Origin: Lysobacterales bacterium
GTDB lineage: Bacteria; Pseudomonadota; Gammaproteobacteria; Xanthomonadales; SZUA-36
Direction: 5' to 3'
Length of the DNA stretch: 6,073 nt
NCBI GenBank assembly: GCA_013213875.1
Contig: JABSSV010000259.1
Location: 1-6,073, forward strand
The position numbers and the translations under genes were made by a program. Of this stretch, positions 1-5,211 are shown piece by piece. Under the pieces are notes generated by a model. It did not search any database, had not been told where the DNA came from, and saw only the letters and a list, made by a program, of their open reading frames with translations. The stretch's first letter is position 1. Each line of letters opens with the position of its first letter.

Positions 1-231
1 CTGGTGCTGAAAAACGGTAATGCCCGCATCGTGCTGGATTACACCGAGGGCGAGAGCGGACCGGAATTCCGTCTCGTGACCTCGCGGAAACAAGGAGAAC
101 TCGCCACCCCTGTCGATTACTATTCCGAGCCCCTGCTGGCGTTGCATCAGCCTCAGCCACGGGAAGAATTACATCGGCGCATGATAGAGGCTGCAAGCCA
201 GGTGACATTGGAGGAAAACAACCGCTCATAA
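1..231 (+). CDS. C-terminal part of an unrecognised protein (5' end outside window)
   Basis: The frame is open from the first base of the window, so this is the last 76 codons of a gene starting upstream, ending at TAA 229-231. The GTG at 4 is not a convincing start because the frame continues to the left with no visible ribosome binding site. The visible tail begins LVLKNGNARIVLDY, is mixed in charge, has a DYYSEPLLALHQ stretch, and ends in a hydrophilic helix-like segment (REELHRRMIEAASQ). There are no membrane segments, cysteines or catalytic motifs that I can assign. A strong intrinsic terminator begins 43 bases after the stop, which supports this being the true 3' end of a transcribed plus-strand gene. 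I do not recognise the family and propose no function. Confidence 0.7.
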   Translation: MVLKNGNARIVLDYTEGESGPEFRLVTSRKQGELATPVDYYSEPLLALHQPQPREELHRRMIEAASQVTLEENNRS

Positions 232-274
232 ACCGAGCAGACCCCAGGGCCATATCGGCATAGCAGCTGCAACG

Positions 275-302
275 AAAAAGCACCCATTTAGGGTGCTTTT
301 TT
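275..302 (+). terminator. Rho-independent terminator, probably bidirectional
   Basis: A perfect 11-bp inverted repeat (AAAAAGCACCC at 275-285 and GGGTGCTTTTT at 291-301) flanks the 5-base loop ATTTA. The six GC pairs sit next to the loop and a run of six T follows (297-302). It lies 43 bases after the stop of the first gene. Because A5 precedes the stem, the complementary strand also gives a stem followed by T5, so it could also stop read-through from the minus-strand amidohydrolase that ends at 676. Confidence 0.92.
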
Positions 303-346
303 GTGCAAATAAGACTCTTTTGTATGCAAATAATAACTCTATTTTT
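301..346. repeat. Imperfect direct repeat in AT-rich spacer
   Basis: Two adjacent copies of a TTGT..GCAAATAA..ACTCT..TTTT pattern are visible. The first is at 301-321 and the second, slightly longer through small insertions, at 320-346. The best-matching core is GCAAATAA(n)ACTCT at 305-318 and 326-340. The first copy overlaps the T-tract of the preceding terminator. This may be a local slippage duplication. A protein-binding role is possible but nothing proves it. Confidence 0.4.
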
Positions 347-675
347 CCCTCATAATGCTTTTAAAGGCCTCAGGAACGGCCTCACGCAGCCCACAGGGCA
401 CATTAGCGCTCAGTATTAATCAGAACTCCTAGAAAAAGGCCAATGCCTTTAATTTAGAAATTTTTTGGCAACGATCAATCATTTTAGAGGCGTTTGATCG
501 CTCACAAAACACATTCTCAGCGCTGCTAAAGACCGACAGTCCCGGGTCAGAACTGATATTGCCCCATAGTCAGAAGGCAAAAATCTCTTAAAAGCAGCTT
601 AAATCAGCGAAAAATCCGAACTTACTATCTATTTATCGCTTTTTAAACAAAACACACCAGGGCCTCCTCATTCGC
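303..675. other. Gene-free AT-rich intergenic spacer
   Basis: This stretch separates the 3' ends of two convergent genes. Counting bases from 301 to 660 gives about 40% GC, clearly below the neighbouring genes. I see no credible coding frame, tRNA or complete promoter. Small symmetrical elements are present: AAAGGC/GCCTTT with a 4-base loop (435-450), which on the minus strand is followed by T5 and could be a weak terminator, and CGATCAA/TTGATCG arms (472-478 and 494-500). GGCCTCA also occurs twice, 12 bases apart (366 and 378). As both neighbouring genes end here, the region is most simply 3' untranslated or ancestral non-coding DNA. Confidence 0.6.
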
Positions 676-1998
676 TTACTCCGCGCTCATCAGCTCCATC
701 AAAGCCACTACCGTTGATTCCACACCGACGCGAACGGCTGGCTCCGGAGCCACTTTAAAGAATGGTGAGTGATGCCCGGCAACTGCTGGGCCGCCCTGCT
801 CTGCTGCATCAAACCATTCCTGGAGCGTACCGCCCACGGCCCAGTAAACCGTCGGAATGCTGGGGTCCACGGTGAAGAACGGGAAGTCCTCCGCGCCCAT
901 GCCCTTGCTCGGACGAAACTGCACCACCTCCGGCCCCATGGCATCGGACCAGGCACCTTTGAGCCGCTGCGCGAGCTCCGGCGTGTTGGTGGTCGGCGGA
1001 ACAAAATCGGGGCTCACAATCATTTCAGGCAACTTGTCTTCCGGTACGCCGGCGGCACGGGCCGTGTTCTCCGCAATACGCTGAATACCACTGAGTAACA
1101 ACTCGCGGGTCTCCGGACTGGTATTGCGCACGGTCAGCTGTAACTGCGCGCGGTCGGAAATAATGTTGTGCTTGGTACCCGCGTGAAAAGAACCCACGGT
1201 AACCACGCCTGGATCACGGGGCGGTAACTCCCGGGAAACCAGCGTTTGCAGCGCCAGCACGATCTGGCTGGCCAGCACGATGGGGTCTTTGGTCTGATGC
1301 GGGCTGGCGCCATGCCCACCGACACCGTGAATGATCAGGTCTACCGAATCAGCGCCGGCATAAGGGCTGCCCTCGGTGACATTGACAATACCGGCCGGAT
1401 CATTGGCTGATACGTGAAAGGCCAGCGCAAAGTCTGGCTTGCCAAACCGTTCCCAGATTCGGTCAGCGCGCATGGCTTTAGCGCCCGCACCGGTTTCTTC
1501 CGCGGGTTGGACGATTAACATCAGCGTGCCCTGCCAGGCGTCTGTGCGCTGCGCCATCTGCCGCGCCGTGCCGACGAGACTGGTGATGTGCACATCGTGG
1601 CCACAAGCATGCATGGTATGCACCTCTTTGCCCGTAATAGGGCTGCGCTGCTGCTTGACCGAGGCATATTCCAGCCCGGACTGCTCCTGCACCGGCAGGC
1701 CATCCATATCGGCACGCATCATCACCAGTGGTCCGTCACCGTTCTCAAGCAGCGCGACCAGGCCGGTGCCGCCCACACCCTCAGCCACATCGAAGCCGGC
1801 GCTCCTGAGCTCCTGAGCCATGCGCGCCGCCGTTTCCGTCTCAATGGTGGACAGCTCCGGGTTGCGATGAAAATGCTCAAAAAGAGCACCAAGGTATTGG
1901 TCATAGTCAGCTTTTACACTGGTGGCCAGTTCATTTGCCGTAAGCGACTGGGCGCAGAGCAGGGTGGCGGTGGCAAGCATCAGTTTTACCGGGCGCAT
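676..1998 (-). CDS. Secreted M20D-family metallo-amidohydrolase (HipO/ILR1-like)
   Basis: This 440-residue protein has the full motif set of the M20D amidohydrolases (hippurate, N-acyl-amino acid and IAA-amino acid hydrolases), which use a two-metal centre to cleave N-acyl amide bonds. In order: RADMDGLP (95-102), HACGHDVH (130-137), QPAEETGAGA with the catalytic Glu pair at 167-168, FH at 194-195, GVGGHGASPH at the start of the lid/dimerisation domain (225-234), GMGAEDFPFF (366-375) and HHSPFF (409-414). By family analogy the metal ligands are C132, H134, E168, H195 and H410. The N-terminus is a Sec signal peptide with probable cleavage after SLTA (residue 21), so the enzyme should be periplasmic or exported, unlike cytoplasmic HipO. 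An AGGAG sits 7 bases before the ATG. The lipoprotein gene lies 48 bp upstream on the same strand, suggesting co-transcription. The substrate cannot be read from sequence; a dipeptide or acyl-amino acid is plausible. Confidence 0.93.
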   Translation of the reverse strand: MRPVKLMLATATLLCAQSLTANELATSVKADYDQYLGALFEHFHRNPELSTIETETAARMAQELRSAGFDVAEGVGGTGLVALLENGDGPLVMMRADMDGLPVQEQSGLEYASVKQQRSPITGKEVHTMHACGHDVHITSLVGTARQMAQRTDAWQGTLMLIVQPAEETGAGAKAMRADRIWERFGKPDFALAFHVSANDPAGIVNVTEGSPYAGADSVDLIIHGVGGHGASPHQTKDPIVLASQIVLALQTLVSRELPPRDPGVVTVGSFHAGTKHNIISDRAQLQLTVRNTSPETRELLLSGIQRIAENTARAAGVPEDKLPEMIVSPDFVPPTTNTPELAQRLKGAWSDAMGPEVVQFRPSKGMGAEDFPFFTVDPSIPTVYWAVGGTLQEWFDAAEQGGPAVAGHHSPFFKVAPEPAVRVGVESTVVALMELMSAE

Positions 1999-2046
1999 AA
2001 TCCATCTCCTGGGAAAATTCTTTTCAGTCTAGCCAATCCTCAAAAC

Positions 2047-2334
2047 CTATGAGGACACGCGGGTAGGGGCGTCAGCCGGGGGGTCTGATGCCACCGCGCA
2101 GTAGTTATCGAAAGCCTCGCGGGTATCATCAAAATTGGCTTCTCGGGCCAGTTCCCAGGGACGTTCGCAGGACTGGGTCGCAGCGCACCACTGGTAGCCC
2201 GCCGAGCCAATACAGCCAAATTCATCACGATCGCCCCCCGGGGCCGCGGGCTCGGCGCCGGGTACCGGCGCTTTATCACAGGCCGTCAGGGACAATCCCA
2301 ACAGCACAGTCCAAACTAAAACGATTCGTTGCAT
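2047..2334 (-). CDS. Small lipoprotein with four-cysteine GCxGSAGYxWC domain
   Basis: Starting at the ATG (2334) gives 95 residues. An in-frame TTG one codon earlier is possible but less likely, and neither has a strong ribosome binding site. Residues 1-18 are a lipoprotein signal ending in the lipobox LTAC, with lipidated Cys19. Asp at +2 can cause inner-membrane retention in E. coli, but Lys at +3 makes the location uncertain. After a Pro/Ala/Gly-rich linker (21-35) comes a compact domain with C41, C50, C56 and C79 in the pattern GCIGSAGYQWC, then QSCERPWELA, then NYC. This could form two disulfides in the periplasm. Short secreted proteins with a similar SAGYxWC/C.RPWEL signature exist in Gram-negative bacteria as far as I recall, but I know no assigned function. 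It is the first gene of a probable operon with the secreted M20 hydrolase (48-bp gap), so a linked envelope role is inferred. Confidence 0.82.
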   Translation of the reverse strand: MQRIVLVWTVLLGLSLTACDKAPVPGAEPAAPGGDRDEFGCIGSAGYQWCAATQSCERPWELAREANFDDTREAFDNYCAVASDPPADAPTRVSS

Positions 2335-2362
2335 CAAGCGGGCCTAGGTTCGGGATATCCAG

Positions 2363-2368
2363 AGTATA
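2363..2368 (-). promoter_or_regulatory. Candidate -10 box for the lipoprotein-amidohydrolase operon
   Basis: Read on the minus strand this is TATACT, five of six matches to the sigma-70 -10 consensus. It lies 28 bases before the lipoprotein ATG, which leaves a short leader. No good -35 box stands at 16-18 bases; the nearest sequences (TAGCAA, GGCCTA) are poor. The promoter may need an activator, or the match may be chance. Confidence 0.4.
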
Positions 2369-2403
2369 GCGCCCCCGCACCGTTGCTAGGCCAGACTGGG
2401 TTC

Positions 2404-2665
2404 ATGCACCGCCAGGCAGACAAAGCACAGGCAAAAAAGCCTCTGGCGACACGGTTTAGCGCTCTTGCTCGGAACCAGCTTCCTGCTGAGCAGCCAGGCG
2501 CTGCTGGCGCGGGACCTCGTGTTGGCCAATGGCAGCGTCTACACGCTCGATCGCAACCTGTTTGATCTCGAAGCGCGGGATATTTCTGACACCGAAGTGC
2601 TGGCAACCCTGTTCGAGGGAGCAGTGGTTTTTGGCACATTGGCCTGGGAAGCTGTGCCGCCCTGA
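2404..2665 (+). pseudogene. Remnant of a secreted YtcJ-type amidohydrolase, internally deleted
   Basis: From about 2444 the plus strand encodes WRHGLALLLGTSFLLSSQ, a hydrophobic export-signal core. It is followed by ALLARDLVLANGSVYTLD, which matches the usual N-terminal beta-strand start of YtcJ-like (Amidohydro_3) enzymes. The sequence then jumps directly to DRNLFDLEARDISDTEVL and ATLFEGAVVFG, the characteristic C-terminal end of the same family, and stops at TGA 2663-2665. The central metal-binding TIM barrel, several hundred residues in intact relatives of about 550-600, is absent. The frame has no ATG or GTG start. An ATG at 2404 would join it if one base were removed from the A6 run at 2433-2438, giving a normal basic n-region before the signal. 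A TTG at 2465 is the only in-frame alternative start. The product could not be catalytic. I infer decay by internal deletion plus a probable frameshift. Family recognition is from memory of the terminal motifs, not from a search. Confidence 0.65.
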
Positions 2666-2701
2666 CCGCAGAAATCCAGCGCGACCAAGTGCCCCGCCTA
2701 G

Positions 2702-2816
2702 GGCAAGCTGGCTTTAGACAAACGGGAAGAACGTCTTTAGACAAATTGGCAAGCTGGCTTTAGACAAATTGGCAAGCTGGCTTTAGACAAACTGGCATGC
2801 TGGCTTTAGCCGCTTT
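2702..2816. repeat. Five tandem copies of a 23-bp unit
   Basis: Copies lie at 2702-2724, 2725-2747, 2748-2770, 2771-2793 and 2794-2816. The unit starts GGCAAGCTGG and continues CTTTAGACAAA plus two variable bases. Taking copy 3 as reference, copy 4 has one difference, copy 1 two (its last two bases), copy 2 six (all within unit positions 3-10) and copy 5 five (mostly at its end). Copies 1-4 keep the 11-mer CTTTAGACAAA intact. The period is not a multiple of three and the unit holds a stop on each strand, so all six frames are closed and the array cannot be coding. There are no unique spacers, so it is not a CRISPR. It lies between the YtcJ remnant and the 3' end of the alpha/beta hydrolase gene. 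A minisatellite (VNTR) is the simplest reading; iteron-like binding sites are an alternative. Confidence 0.92.
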
Positions 2817-2818
2817 TG

Positions 2819-2840
2819 CAAAAAAGCACCAAGGTGCCCA
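2819..2840 (-). terminator. Rho-independent terminator of the alpha/beta hydrolase gene
   Basis: On the minus strand the sequence reads GGGCACCTTGGTGC followed by T6. The stem is GCAC/GTGC closing a CTTG tetraloop, with two more possible G-U pairs at the base, and the T-run follows at once (plus-strand A6 at 2820-2825). It starts about 25 bases after the hydrolase stop codon. The stem is short but GC-rich. Its GGTGCTTTTTTG end is identical to that of the terminator at 275-302. Confidence 0.65.
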
Positions 2841-2864
2841 AGCGCGGGTGCGCCGGGACCCTGG

Positions 2865-3746
2865 CTAGCCCGGACGGAAAGACCGCCAGGCCGCCAGCAC
2901 CTGTGCTGGTGCTTCGAACTGGGGATAGTGACCGATACCGGGCAGGGCATGCGTACGCGCAGCCGGCACCAGCTGCTCGTACGCCTCAAGCGCATGGCGG
3001 CCCGAAACCGGATCCTCAAGACCGTTGATCAGACACTGGGGTACCCGCGTCTGTTTCAAAGCAGCCAGCCAACGCGATTCATGCTCAAGCCGTTCAGCCA
3101 TGTAGGCAATAAGACGATGCTGTACCCGGCGGCCACCGTTATGAGTCAGCAGGCGCCAAAACCGATCAAGCTCGGCGTCATCAGGGGCTGTCTCAGGACC
3201 AAACACGGCACTGAAGCTGCGCTTGAAACGTCGCCTGGACATGGCCAGCGCCAGCACAGGCCCAGCCGGGCCCGCCAGTAAACGCTGAATCATCCGTGGG
3301 CGGTGCGCGCCGGGGATAAGACCACCATTGAGATAGCACACCGAACGCACCTCGAAGGACAGAACGCCGTCCTGCTGCCGGGCCATCAGTTCCTGACCCA
3401 CCGTATCACCGAGGTCATGACACAGCAGATGTACGCGACGAATCAGACGCTGCGCTACCACGGACTCAATCAAATCAGCCTGCTCCATTACCCGATACGG
3501 ATGACCACGAGGCTTATCACTGAAACCGAAGCCCAGCATATCGGGTGCCAGCGCGCGATGCTCACAGACCAGACCTGCCCAAAGTCGGGACCAATCCCAG
3601 GATGCAGTGGGAAACCCATGCAGACAGAGCACCGCGGGACCAGCGCCCGCATCGGCCAGGAACAGGCGATGTGCGCCATGCTGCTCCAGGCGTCCTTGCT
3701 GATACCAGGCCGTGAGACCGGGCGCGGGTGGTATCTGCGTCGTCAT
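2865..3746 (-). CDS. Alpha/beta hydrolase with Asp nucleophile (MEST/epoxide hydrolase-like)
   Basis: This 293-residue protein has the alpha/beta-hydrolase fold layout: the oxyanion motif HGFPTASWDW (43-52), PDMLGFGFSDKP (68-79), the nucleophile elbow CHDLGDTVGQEL (109-120), YLNGGLIP (138-145), NGLEDPVSG (241-249) and GIGHYPQFE (270-278). The proposed triad is D111, D245 and H273. Asp in place of Ser in the elbow is typical of haloalkane dehalogenases, epoxide hydrolases and the MEST/PEG1 group. The HDxGDxVxQEL elbow, the NGG strand end and HYPQ.E match MEST-like proteins best from memory. Residues about 146-225 form the helical cap. There is no signal peptide, so it is probably cytoplasmic. 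The start is the ATG preceded by a weak GAG; no strong ribosome binding site is seen. It is transcribed alone, divergently from the TPR-TonB gene, and followed by its own terminator. The substrate is unknown. Confidence 0.88.
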   Translation of the reverse strand: MTTQIPPAPGLTAWYQQGRLEQHGAHRLFLADAGAGPAVLCLHGFPTASWDWSRLWAGLVCEHRALAPDMLGFGFSDKPRGHPYRVMEQADLIESVVAQRLIRRVHLLCHDLGDTVGQELMARQQDGVLSFEVRSVCYLNGGLIPGAHRPRMIQRLLAGPAGPVLALAMSRRRFKRSFSAVFGPETAPDDAELDRFWRLLTHNGGRRVQHRLIAYMAERLEHESRWLAALKQTRVPQCLINGLEDPVSGRHALEAYEQLVPAARTHALPGIGHYPQFEAPAQVLAAWRSFRPG

Positions 3747-3879
3747 GTCTCAAGCGGGCCTGTGCCCCAGCATCTGACGCGCCCACAAAATGTTTGCGCC
3801 GCGCGCAAGTACGGCAAGCCACTGGCCCATTTGTAGCCCCGGCCGCGCAGAGTTATGCAGGCGTTTTCTGACGTCATGG

Positions 3880-3945
3880 GGCGCCATCGTTAAGTGCGGA
3901 ATCCAAGAACATAGCACAGGTGCTTCGCACCCAGCGGATGGCGCC
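3880..3945. other. Nested inverted repeats, potential three-stem structure
   Basis: A perfect 9-bp inverted repeat, GGCGCCATC (3880-3888) with GATGGCGCC (3937-3945), encloses two smaller stems. These are GTGC/GCAC (3894-3897 with 3914-3917) and GGTGC-TTC-GCACC (3919-3931). If transcribed, this 66-base piece could fold into a three-way junction in either orientation. It is not a tRNA: the closing stem is 9 bp, there is no T-arm consensus, and the arms have the wrong sizes. It may belong to the 5' leader of the gene at 4106, be a stand-alone small RNA, or be a chance feature of GC-rich DNA. Confidence 0.35.
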
Positions 3946-3954
3946 TTCAGCGGC

Positions 3955-3978
3955 CCAGGGCCTGTGTTCAGGCCTTGG
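3955..3978. other. Strong 10-bp hairpin with tetraloop
   Basis: CCAGGGCCTG (3955-3964) pairs with CAGGCCTTGG (3969-3978) around the loop TGTT. Nine pairs are Watson-Crick and one is a G-U wobble on the plus-strand transcript. On the minus strand the same position is an A-C mismatch, which favours the plus strand if it acts as RNA. It is followed only by TTT, so it is a poor intrinsic terminator. It stands 9 bases after the preceding nested structure and about 127 bases before the TPR-TonB start. Confidence 0.45.
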
Positions 3979-4049
3979 TTTGCGCAGGTAGCAGACCACA
4001 GCCGGAAAAGCGGGCCGAAACAGAACCAACGTATCGCTGACGGCTGCCC

Positions 4050-4078
4050 TTGCCCCAGAGCGCGCAGGCGGGTAGCTT
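4050..4078 (+). promoter_or_regulatory. Weak candidate sigma-70 promoter for the TPR-TonB gene
   Basis: TTGCCC (4050-4055) and TAGCTT (4073-4078) are separated by exactly 17 bases and lie 28 bases before the ATG at 4106. They match the consensus at four and three of six positions. The spacing and place are right but the boxes are poor, so the true promoter may be elsewhere or use another sigma factor. Confidence 0.22.
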
Positions 4079-4105
4079 AGGCGCCTGTTCTTCTGGACCA
4101 CCGGC

Positions 4106-5203
4106 ATGAAACATCAAGCTCTGGCTTTAAGCCTCACCCTAACCCTGGCACTTTCACCAACCGCTCTCCACGCTCAGGACCGAGCTACCTTCGATTCGGC
4201 CTACGGCGCATTTCAGGCCGCCGTGTCGGCAGGACAGATGGAGGAAGCGGCCCAGCGTGGCGCGGAAGCCTATGCCGCCGGCCAGCAGTTATTTGAAAAC
4301 GGCAGCCCGGAGCTGGCCAGACTGAGCCTGAACTATGGACGCGCCGTGCTGGCCACCGGCCGCGGACCGCAAGCATCGGAAATCCTGCTGAGCGCGCTGA
4401 ATCAGTCCAAAGCGGCATTTGGCGCTGACAGCAAGGAACTAATCTCCGTCTACGTCAGCCTGGCTGAGGCTTTTGCCACCAGCAGCGGCCGTGGCAGCGC
4501 CGCAGAACAGGACCAAGCCTTTAGCGAGGCAGCAAGACTCACCGCGCTGCATCAAGGCGCAGAAAGTGAGGCCACCGGAATAACCGAACTCAAGGCCGGC
4601 ATGACCTTGCTGGATCGAGCCCAATCACCGCTCGCGGGTCCGCATCTTGAGCGCGCCTACAGCATTCTTTCCTCGGCCCTGGGCCGCGACCATGCGCTGA
4701 CCGGTCAGGCGGCCTTCTATCTGGCCAAATACGCTTTGGCCAGCAACAACCTGGCCACAGCGGCCGACTGGCTGACCACAGCCATCGCCACCTTCGCCGA
4801 CCCCGCCCGACCGCAAAATCAGCTGGAGTTCTCCACCCATTTGCTCAACGTGCAAACACTGGAAGGGATGGGGAGCAGCGAGGCAGCAACGGCCAGCGCA
4901 CAGGCCATCGGACGTGCGCGGGGCAACACCGAGGCCGTGGACTTGCAACCGCTCTACACGGTCTCCCCCCGCCTGGGGACAGACATTGAGCAGAAGCAGG
5001 GTAGCGCGACCATCAGTTTCATGATTGACGCCAGCGGGCGGGTGCAGCAGGCGGAAATCACAGAATCAACGGTGAGTGACGTCGTGGAGCAGGCCTCCCT
5101 TGAAGCCATTTCCCGCTGGCGCTTTGCGCCCCGCTTTGAAGACGGCCAGCCGGTTGCTCGGGAAGCCTCGCAAACCCTGAATTTTGGCCCGCGGCAAAAC
5201 TGA
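4106..5203 (+). CDS. Secreted TPR protein with TonB C-terminal domain
   Basis: The 365-residue product starts with a clear Sec signal peptide (hydrophobic residues 5-20, probable cleavage after LHA at 23). Residues about 28-270 are Ala-rich amphipathic helices arranged like tetratricopeptide repeats. The clearest is about 177-230 (LERAYSILSSALGRDHALTG, then LAKYALASNNLATAADWL), similar to kinesin-light-chain-type TPRs. Residues about 283-361 form a TonB C-terminal domain: GSATISFMIDASGRVQQAEI, a helix ending EAISRWRFAP, then EDGQPVAREASQTLNF. Unlike classical TonB there is no Pro-rich spanning segment, and the N-terminus looks cleavable, so direct energising by ExbB/ExbD is doubtful. A periplasmic scaffold role is inferred: TPRs bind one partner while the TonB fold binds another, possibly an outer-membrane receptor plug or peptidoglycan. 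No clear ribosome binding site precedes the ATG, but the signal peptide begins there, which supports this start. Confidence 0.9.
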   Translation: MKHQALALSLTLTLALSPTALHAQDRATFDSAYGAFQAAVSAGQMEEAAQRGAEAYAAGQQLFENGSPELARLSLNYGRAVLATGRGPQASEILLSALNQSKAAFGADSKELISVYVSLAEAFATSSGRGSAAEQDQAFSEAARLTALHQGAESEATGITELKAGMTLLDRAQSPLAGPHLERAYSILSSALGRDHALTGQAAFYLAKYALASNNLATAADWLTTAIATFADPARPQNQLEFSTHLLNVQTLEGMGSSEAATASAQAIGRARGNTEAVDLQPLYTVSPRLGTDIEQKQGSATISFMIDASGRVQQAEITESTVSDVVEQASLEAISRWRFAPRFEDGQPVAREASQTLNFGPRQN

Positions 5204-5211
5204 TCTTGCGC

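Larger units (their letters stand above)
3747..4105. other. Divergent intergenic region, no credible gene
   Basis: About 360 bases separate the starts of the minus-strand hydrolase and the plus-strand TPR-TonB gene, so both promoters should lie here. Open frames crossing it on either strand are low-complexity Arg/Pro-rich readings of GC-rich DNA without recognisable motifs or start signals. The notable content is the cluster of inverted repeats at 3880-3978, described separately. A TTGCGC/GCGCAA inverted repeat with a 3-base spacer (3794-3808) lies about 50 bases upstream of the hydrolase start and could be an operator, though such a match is expected by chance. GC stays high, unlike the spacer at 303-675. 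Confidence 0.6.

Noticed and set aside
324..419. A 31-codon plus-strand ORF starting ATGCAAATA in the AT-rich spacer
   Set aside because: No ribosome binding site, no recognisable motif, and it overlaps the direct repeat; chance is enough to explain it.
1439..2052. Plus-strand open frames opposite the M20 hydrolase
   Set aside because: They are antisense to a gene with an intact motif set, and show no start signals or recognisable protein features.
2702..2816. The repeat array as a CRISPR
   Set aside because: Units are directly contiguous with a 23-bp period and no unique spacers, and no cas genes are nearby.
2334..3760. TCAAGCGGGCC occurs at 2334-2344 and 3750-3760, just upstream of two minus-strand starts
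   Set aside because: An 11-base match is expected by chance several times in a window of this size, and it is placed differently relative to the two start codons.
3794..3808. TTGCGC/GCGCAA inverted repeat as an operator
   Set aside because: Six-base arms with a short spacer are expected about once by chance in 6 kb, and no regulator gene is present to link it to.
3303..3836. Long plus-strand open frames opposite the alpha/beta hydrolase
   Set aside because: They are shadows of the hydrolase gene, which has all family motifs on the minus strand; their translations show no domain features.
3880..3945. tRNA-like length and nested stems suggested a tRNA gene
   Set aside because: The closing stem is 9 bp, there is no TTCGA-type T-loop or normal D-arm, and the anticodon-arm position does not fit.
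3874..4107. A 77-codon minus-strand frame in the divergent region
   Set aside because: Composition is that of an accidental frame in GC-rich DNA, and it overlaps the start region of the TPR-TonB gene and the hairpin cluster with no start signal.
4113..4131. CAAGCTCTGGCTTTAAGCC resembles the 23-bp repeat unit
   Set aside because: It encodes part of the signal peptide in frame, has a 2-base insertion, and lacks the conserved TTTAGACAAA part.
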